Source: Loripinus fragilis (taxonomy: Eukaryota; Mollusca; Bivalvia; Lucinida; Lucinidae). Taken from it: a stretch of 64,000 bases of DNA. The position numbers and the translations under genes are program-made. Below the pieces are notes generated by a model. The model was not told the origin of the DNA and did no database searches. It saw nothing but the letters and a program-made list of their open reading frames with translations. Each line of letters begins with the position of its first letter. The stretch's first letter is position 1. Below are positions 58,150 through 64,000 of this stretch, one piece after another. Location: the NCBI GenBank assembly GCA_964019695.1, contig OZ026530.1:44935716-44999715 (forward strand), given 5' to 3'.

Positions 58150-59440
58150 TTGACGTTTTTAAATAAGTATTTTGCTTAAAATTTCAGCCAGTGTATAAAA
58201 CCTACTCATTTTGAGCATGCGCTGCACGTGCACGCTGAGTCCATTTTTGACAAAAATTAAACCATCAAGTAGCCGTTGAAATCTTGTTTCCAAAAATGTA
58301 TTATTTGATAGCATTTTATCAACGCATTGTGGAGTTATGAAGCCGTGCTAAGAATTTTCAAATGCACCTCGTATATATCATCCCATAACCTTGTGTGAAG
58401 TAAGAGTGAAGCCGGATTAACGAGATAAAATGAACGGTTCGGGAATCAGGGAAAATTCAGCCACTAATTTCATATGCATAGTTACCAAGTGAACACATAG
58501 TTAAGACCAGTCAGAATGTGTGTGCTTTCAATTTTGTTTGTTAGTACCTCTTTAAACTTGCTGGCCTGGATCGAAAAATGCCTAAATAACAAACTTCAGA
58601 TCAAATCAGGAACCTGTGAGGAAGAGTTACAGGACAAAAGTACTGTATTTGAACATTTTCGCGGAGGTTTATTTTCACAAAAGTTCGCCGATACGGAGTT
58701 TCGCGAGAATAAACCCTGAGAAATGGCAAAACTCTTTTTCCTTCACTATGGAGGTAAATCATGCCAAAGTCACGAATTTTTAGCGTCGCAAATATGTCTG
58801 TTTACGATATTCGCCAAAATAAAATTCTCGCAAAAACTTTCGAATTTACAGTACTTAGCCATATGCATCCAGATGGGCATCATCGCGAGAAAACCTGTCT
58901 TCGGGGTTTCCAACAAAGTCAGATTCAAACCAGTCTGCTCAGCTACAGAGAATAGCTAGAAAATTTGAATTTCACCTGAAGCGATTTAACGTATGATACT
59001 TTCCAAAAAGCAAATAACAAAGGCGTTGATCAGACTGCGTGGATGCGCTGGCTTGTCTGCGCCTGTGTGTTTGCAAACCCACAAAGTCAGGTTTTCTCTC
59101 GTCGAGACCCAAATTAAAAAAAAGTTAAAGAAACAACTCTCTCTTCTTTAGCGAGGTCATCTTAAACTTAAAAAAGGCTCTAAGTACTTTATTACAAAAC
59201 AACGACTGAAAACAAAGCCCCACAAAAATGGTAGGAATAAACCATTCCAATAAATTACTCATAGTAGAACCACCACATAAGAACTTACAGTGGCCAACCC
59301 TACATGCGAAGAGTGGGAGTGGCGGAGGGGGCTTTAATATTTAAATGACCATATTCCTGTCCTAAATTATATTGTTGTTAAAACATGAACAGATGTTTTG
59401 CTGGCGTGGAGGCTTCTTAAATTATACAATGTACCACCAC
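58150..59440 (+). repeat. segmental duplication block Z, copy 2
   Basis: Matches parts of 20158-24910 and lacks the three later insertions found there. A 67-codon frame at 58516 runs from duplicated flank into the MITE and is not a gene. Confidence 0.8.
58643..58851. mobile_element. TA-flanked MITE, intact copy
   Basis: A 209-bp element with ~35-bp inverted ends (CTGTATTTGAA and CTGTAAATTCGAAA read inward) and TA on both sides (58641-58642, 58852-58853). This is the unbroken form of the MITE split in block Z1. Confidence 0.75.
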
Positions 59441-60190
59441 AGGATATCTACCAAGACAAATTAACATACTGCAATGAACAAAGATAAAGTTTTTTATTTA
59501 TATCACAGAGCTAAAGAAGCCCCTGAAGAACAACTCCATTCCAAAATAAATTATCATAAAATTAGATCTATCTCGTTCATCGTACGAATTTGATTTTGTT
59601 GTCTACTGATAACTATTGGAAAAAGTTTGGATGATCCAGATCTTGACCGACAGTCCAACAATCCTGATCTGTACACTCTTGTGTGTTCCTGAAAGATTTG
59701 TCTGATAAAGTTAACCATGAAAAAAGTCAGCAAATCTTAACAAAATCATGAGGCAATGGAAGACTTTTAGGGATATATGGCAAAAACTTAAAGGGATAAG
59801 TGATACTGGTGTGAATCCCCATAGTTCTTTTAGGGGATATGGTTATACATTGTATATATATATCTTTGAAGTGGAGATAAATTTTGGGGAATTTGCCCAT
59901 TTCCTTTTAGGAATGCAGGATATTTTTGAAAACATTAAATGGATGTGGGATACCTGGGTGCAACATTTAGGGCCTCAATCATGCAAATTATCCAGCATAA
60001 AGAGCAAAAGTCATGCTCATTAGGTGTTAATAACAGAAAAATGTCCTAAGACTCTTTCAAATGACTCAGATGAAATTGAAGGAAGCTCTGTGAACTCATC
60101 CAGTGATTAAGTTTGAAGTGTGTTTTGGGGGAGGGGGAGGGGTGTCAGGAAGGGGGGTATGTCTCCATTGAAAAGTCAGAGGAAGTTGGG
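59441..60190. other. no gene recognised
   Basis: AT-rich sequence, G-rich after 60120. A 91-codon frame at 59748-60023 has no motif or paralogue that I can see. Confidence 0.4.
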
Positions 60191-60488
60191 ACTATCCCAG
60201 GGGGGAGGGGGGTGGGGAATCTAAATTTTTCGTCATACGTAGGCTCGGGCCCAGCATCTACCCTTCACCCAAAAAAATATCAGAAGTTTCAAACACCCCC
60301 AAAAAATATTGAAATTTTAGAAACCCCAAAAATATCCCCCATTCTATACCTTGACCTTCAGAAAAGACCCTAAAATGCATAGAAATTGCCCCTAAATATA
60401 GTACCATTTTGTGATGACCCCAAAAAATATCTACAAAGTCTTCATATCAAAAAAATATTTATTTTTCTGAAAACCCCCAAAATTACTA
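60191..60488. mobile_element. C/G-rich MITE, copy 3, truncated
   Basis: Shares CATACGTAGGCTCGGGCCCA and the following A/C-homopolymer interior with 23558-23881, in the same orientation, but lacks the far inverted end. Sequence departs at about 60486 (ACTAGGGGGAC). Confidence 0.7.
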
Positions 60489-60904
60489 GGGGGACTATGT
60501 CCACGTTGTAAAAACAACAAAGGGATGTCCACTTTGCAATAATTGGGAGGTTGTTGGGGAAATTTTGCAGGGGATGTCTGAGGGGGATATTGTCCAGTGC
60601 AGTAACTGCTCATTCTTGATTAGGTTATGCAATCTATGCAAGTAACTCACGTATATCCTGGATAATGACTGTGTAATAAATTGATATTATATGGTCAGAA
60701 AATGGCATAGACAAAAGTGTTTTGTCTACCATCTTGTTTTTGCTCACACTTCACATTTGACCTATTTTTGAGACCTACAGACTATTTCTGACTTGAGATA
60801 TCATAAAATAAGACAAGCATCTTCTAAATTTTACCACAGACACTCAAAGTTAATTGTCAAACACACCATTGGGTTAAAAACTTCTGCAACAGGGCATAAA
60901 AGGA
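60489..60904. other. no gene recognised
   Basis: G-rich at the start, then AT-rich. Nothing recognised. Confidence 0.4.
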
Positions 60905-61130
60905 CCTATATTTTATAGTGATTTAGTTCGAAAGAATTGTTGGAAAACCTAATTTTAGTGATCATTATAAAAAGGCTGGATATAACATCGATATCATGCA
61001 TATCATGAATATCATGCGACAGTCTACATGTCTGGTTTAAAACCCAAACATGGTCTATAGCTATGATTTCCTTTTTAATTACACGATGGTGGGTCAGGCC
61101 TCAGACTCAATGGCAGCTCTGGCGAAAAGC
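60905..61130 (+). pseudogene. Penelope-like reverse transcriptase, C-terminal relic
   Basis: Translation gives KPNFSDHYKKAGYNIDIM, a small duplicated Ile-Met segment, RQSTCLV, a stop, and YSYDFLFNYTMVGQASDSM. This matches the end of the frame at 20675-22831 (GYNINVLQQTACLV and FLFNCTPVGRTSDSM). It carries at least one stop. The rest of the element is not adjacent. Confidence 0.7.
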
Positions 61131-61234
61131 TTTAATTGGTTGGTTGGTGCCTGATGCTTATGTTCTCGGCGCCCCTACTATGGCTTAACTTGAGGTTTCT
61201 TTAGCTCAGACTATCTGTGAGTCGTGAGTCCTTT

Positions 61235-61760
61235 TTAGCTCAAATAAGCCGAAGGCTCAAGGTGAGGTATTGTAATCGATCTTCGTCCCTCGTGCGTCCG
61301 TCGTCCATAAACATCTCCACCTGAACCACTGGTCCGAATTTCATATAATTTCACATAAATGTTTCCCATGATGCCCTCTTTTAAAATTGCATAAATGGTT
61401 CCGCTTCAGGAAACACGAGGGCTGCAAGAGCTCCAGATCAGAAATCTTTTTAACGACATCTCTTGAACCACTGGCCAAAATTCGAAATAAATTCAGAGTT
61501 GCTCCTCGTAGTGCCATCTACAAAAATTGCACAAATGGTTCCCCTCCTCTAAACAAAAGGGTCGCTAGAGCTCCAGATAAGAAATATTTTTAAAATACAT
61601 CTCCGGAACCACTTGCCCAAATTCAAAATAATTTCACAGAATTGTTCCTCTTGATATCCCCTAACCAAAATTGAACAAATGGTTCCACTTCACTGAACAA
61701 AAGGGTCACCAGAGCTCCAGATAAAAATTGGCTTTGAACGACATCTCTTTAACCACTGGT
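61235..61760. repeat. mollusc-type dispersed tandem repeat
   Basis: Starts 'tagctcaaataagccgaagg', then three to four diverged ~150-bp units with 'acatctcttgaaccactgg' and 'aaatggttcc'. I associate this with dispersed repeats in mollusc genomes. No gene. Confidence 0.6.
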
Positions 61761-61901
61761 CTAAAGGGGTACGTGCATTAAGGGGCTATTTTAGCCCCTC
61801 TAGAGCCAAAAGCTGAAAGTTGCTTTTCACCAATTACATCTTATTGGTTGGTTAGAAGAATAGTCCAAGTGTAAAATTTGGCATTTATGTTTCTTTTACG
61901 G

Positions 61902-61915
61902 GTTGCTATGGTAAC
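61902..61915. promoter_or_regulatory. X-box-like RFX motif 5
   Basis: GTTGCTATGGTAAC fits RYYNYY-N2-RRNRAC exactly. It is in the left arm. Confidence 0.5.
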
Positions 61916-62190
61916 CAAAATGGCTGACAAAATATGCTTAAAATAGAGGAATTGCTATTTTAGGCCAAATTTGAGGCTTTTTGAGACCGATTTTTTAAGA
62001 ATTAGATATCAGCACGAGCAAATACCAAAAAAACCTTTTCATATATTGTGTGCCTTGATAATTCTTATCATCTGTTAAAATATGTTTTTGGTATTTGCTT
62101 GTGCTCTATATTAATTCTTCTGTCACGTGTCTCAAATTTGCTCCAAAATGGTCGATTTCCTATTTTCAGCCTATTTTGGCGGCCATTTTT

Positions 62191-62204
62191 GTTACCATAG
62201 CAAC
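62191..62204. promoter_or_regulatory. X-box-like RFX motif 6
   Basis: GTTACCATAGCAAC fits the consensus and is the inverted partner of motif 5, in the right arm. Confidence 0.5.
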
Positions 62205-62270
62205 CGTAAAAGTCGAATCATACCAGACCTTTACACTTTGGCTATTGTTCTAATAAACTATTAAGAAGAA

Positions 62271-63092
62271 ACTTATGAAGTGTAACTTTTATTTTTTGAC
62301 CTCAAAGGGGGGCCAAAAACAAAATTGTTATGTATGTCAGCTGCTTCTCATTGTTACCATCAAAAGTAAAAATAAGCGTCTCATATTTAAATGGACAGCC
62401 AATTATATCAGATCCCAGCTGAACTTTAACTTGCAGTCTGTCAGGCGAGTTTTACTGTACTGTGTTCACCTATTATTAGGGTAAGTAGTCAGTTTTGAGC
62501 AACTTCTGCTATTCTTATGCACCCAGAGTTTGCAGTCATTGCAATTGGTGTTCTTACTTACTACCCATGAACACGCATCAGAAACACAACCCATGGTGGA
62601 GAATCACGTTGTAAAAGTAAACTTTTCTTACTGGAGTCAGTACAGAACAGGTAAGGAAAAATCGTTCATTTCGTCAATTTTAATTGATAATTTGCAGAAA
62701 AAAACTCGCTATTATTTCCTGACATGGCCATGTACAATTGATATTAAGCAAGCTGCTGTGTGAAACATTATATTTCGCAGTTTGCTCTTCAATATATTTT
62801 AAATGATCCTTTAATGGGCAAGTTCTGTAATGCTTTACAGCCTACTATGCAAATCTTACCAGGAAATATAAATATACTTACTTTTTTAACTTATCAAGTA
62901 AGGGTGCAAAGTCTGCATTGATAACGGTGATCATGATCCGCTACATTCTTCTGAAGCAACAAGTGCATATTTGTGTTCACAAGGCACAAGGACTTACTAC
63001 CCCCGACAAAAAAGGAAACGCCCCACTTAGAAATGTTCAACTCTCAGGAAGATCACAAGTGATAGGCCAGTTTAGTTTCTATCAGTGCAAAG
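62271..63092 (+). other. possible exons of an unidentified gene
   Basis: Three open stretches each end at a good splice donor: GG|GTAAGT near 62480, ACAG|GTAAGG near 62650 and CAAAG|GTATGT near 63092. The third (about 62918-63091) translates with HICVHKAQGLTTPDKKGN and QVIGQFSFYQC. I recognise no family, and acceptors are weak except for one preceding 62579. This could be the start of a gene that continues past the right edge, or chance. Confidence 0.2.
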
Positions 63093-64000
63093 GTATGTCA
63101 AGTACTGCTGCGTTACATATCTTTTGCAGTATGGCGTCGAAATTGTGATGAAGAAATATTGGCCATGATCAAAGTGGGGGTCAAATTGTGAAGTCACAGG
63201 AAATACGCGTTTTATAAAGCTCTCTTGCTGGATAAGTTGAAGCAATTGGAATCATTTCAGTAGACCAAATTGTACCCAGAGACTTGTTCTTTGCAAATTC
63301 TATCTTTAAATTTATCATACGCGATAATTGAACGTTAGGTACCCCATGTATTGTGACTACCCTTTGGATAATGATTCCACACTGGAGATAAACCTTACAA
63401 ATATTTAAAGATTTCAACATTGTTTTAATCAATTTAAACGGTCCTAACTGATGAAAATGGACTTTGGAATTACAAAAAAGATCAATAAACACATTGGTTG
63501 TCTCACATAACAATAACATATCGTTTACACTTTGCAAATGTAAACCATACTTCGAATTCCATGCAGACAGTATCGTTGAATTAACGCTTCAAAACTCGTT
63601 TACCATTCGCTTTGATGTGTTTTGTGCCTACACAGGGAGAGTACAGATACTCATCTAAGTCACACTCAAGTTTTAGTAAGATTTGATCAGAAATGAACAT
63701 TTCATGACAATTAACATTTTCGTATTAAAAGGAGATCTTAATGGGGAAAATCGTAGTGGTGCGTTTCTTTTTTTGTCAGGTATATTTAGACAGGAGGACA
63801 CTGGTGGTTTATCACGTTTTATGTTTCGCGATAACTGACAATAATCGGCTATAATCCGTTTAGAAGAAATAATAGTTCATTAAATCCATTTATAATAACA
63901 AACAATGATCACTTTTCTTCCAATTACCATATTTATTTGTTTTCATACATTATTTTAATTTCTCCTTCCACAGAAACACAATTCTGAAGCATGTGGAACT
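63093..64000. other. no gene recognised; strong splice acceptor at the end
   Basis: AT-rich. A well-formed acceptor (tttctccttccacag) ends near 63974 and is followed by open sequence to the edge. A 118-codon minus-strand frame (63181-63537) has no recognisable motif and biased AT-rich composition. Confidence 0.3.

Larger units (their letters stand above)
61835..62270. mobile_element. inverted-repeat element with an X-box in each arm
   Basis: Arms of ~190 bp, about 61835-62030 and 62085-62270, imperfect, sharing 'gagcaaataccaaaaa' and 'accaaaatgg' with their complements. No transposase. The ends are not sharply defined. Confidence 0.65.

Noticed and set aside
63181..63537. 118-codon minus-strand gene
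   Set aside because: No recognisable motif, no splice or start context, and AT-rich composition like the surrounding non-coding sequence.

Overview
This is an animal nuclear genome window. It is AT-rich, has no operons, and has introns implied by acceptor and donor sites. It is packed with transposable elements. Several repeats are of the type common in molluscs: the GTCGTC-rich repeat behind each zinc-finger gene, the 'tacgaagtatatagg' repeat, and the repeat near 61.3 kb. A Naiad-like Penelope retroelement with in-frame TGA codons points to a bivalve, perhaps a clam. The species is inferred; I cannot name the genus.

The layout is dominated by a segmental duplication of a three-part unit. 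Part X carries the tail of a large transposase-like gene plus tandem repeats and a long inverted repeat. Part Y carries a C2H2 zinc-finger gene. Part Z carries a TA-flanked MITE. The order is Y1 (1.9-8.1 kb), X1-Y2-Z1 (8.1-24.9 kb), a 16-kb interval, then X2-Y3-Z2 (41.2-59.4 kb). Y1 and Y3 carry intact zinc-finger reading frames (350 and 424 codons). The Y2 copy has two stop codons. All three genes contain a 57-bp repeat of collapsed zinc fingers, in 3, 4 and 5 copies.

Because the unit is duplicated, many insertions can be dated against an empty site in the same window. These are a Penelope-like element (20.67-23.36 kb) inside a MITE, a C-rich MITE with an 8-bp target duplication, a 431-bp element with a 10-bp duplication, a hAT-like element with a 5-bp duplication, and an 8.96-kb element at 42.96-51.92 kb. 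The last has TGTAAC ends and a CCGG target duplication, so it is Ginger-like. It is filled with ~180-bp tandem units, each with a GGCCGGCC-centred palindrome. A 3.4-kb relative lies at 28.36-31.81 kb. The large element has itself received a 3.1-kb foldback element, whose empty site is seen in the small relative.

The interval 24.9-41.2 kb holds a non-LTR relic, a mariner-type MITE with four RFX X-box motifs, mollusc-type tandem repeats, and a 4.8-kb array (33.58-38.39 kb) coding a Lys/Ser/Pro-rich 24-residue repeat. The array leads without a break into a decayed transposase: WRKY/GCM1-like DNA-binding region, DDE core, SWIM finger, Ulp1-like protease and PHD finger. This gene ends in block X2, and its 3' tail is what block X1 also carries.

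The strongest observation is the Penelope-like reverse transcriptase. About 719 codons stay open in one frame, broken only by two TGA codons, both at positions that I recall as Cys in relatives. This fits the selenocysteine-coding Naiad elements described from clams. Domain and family calls are by eye. I ran no searches.
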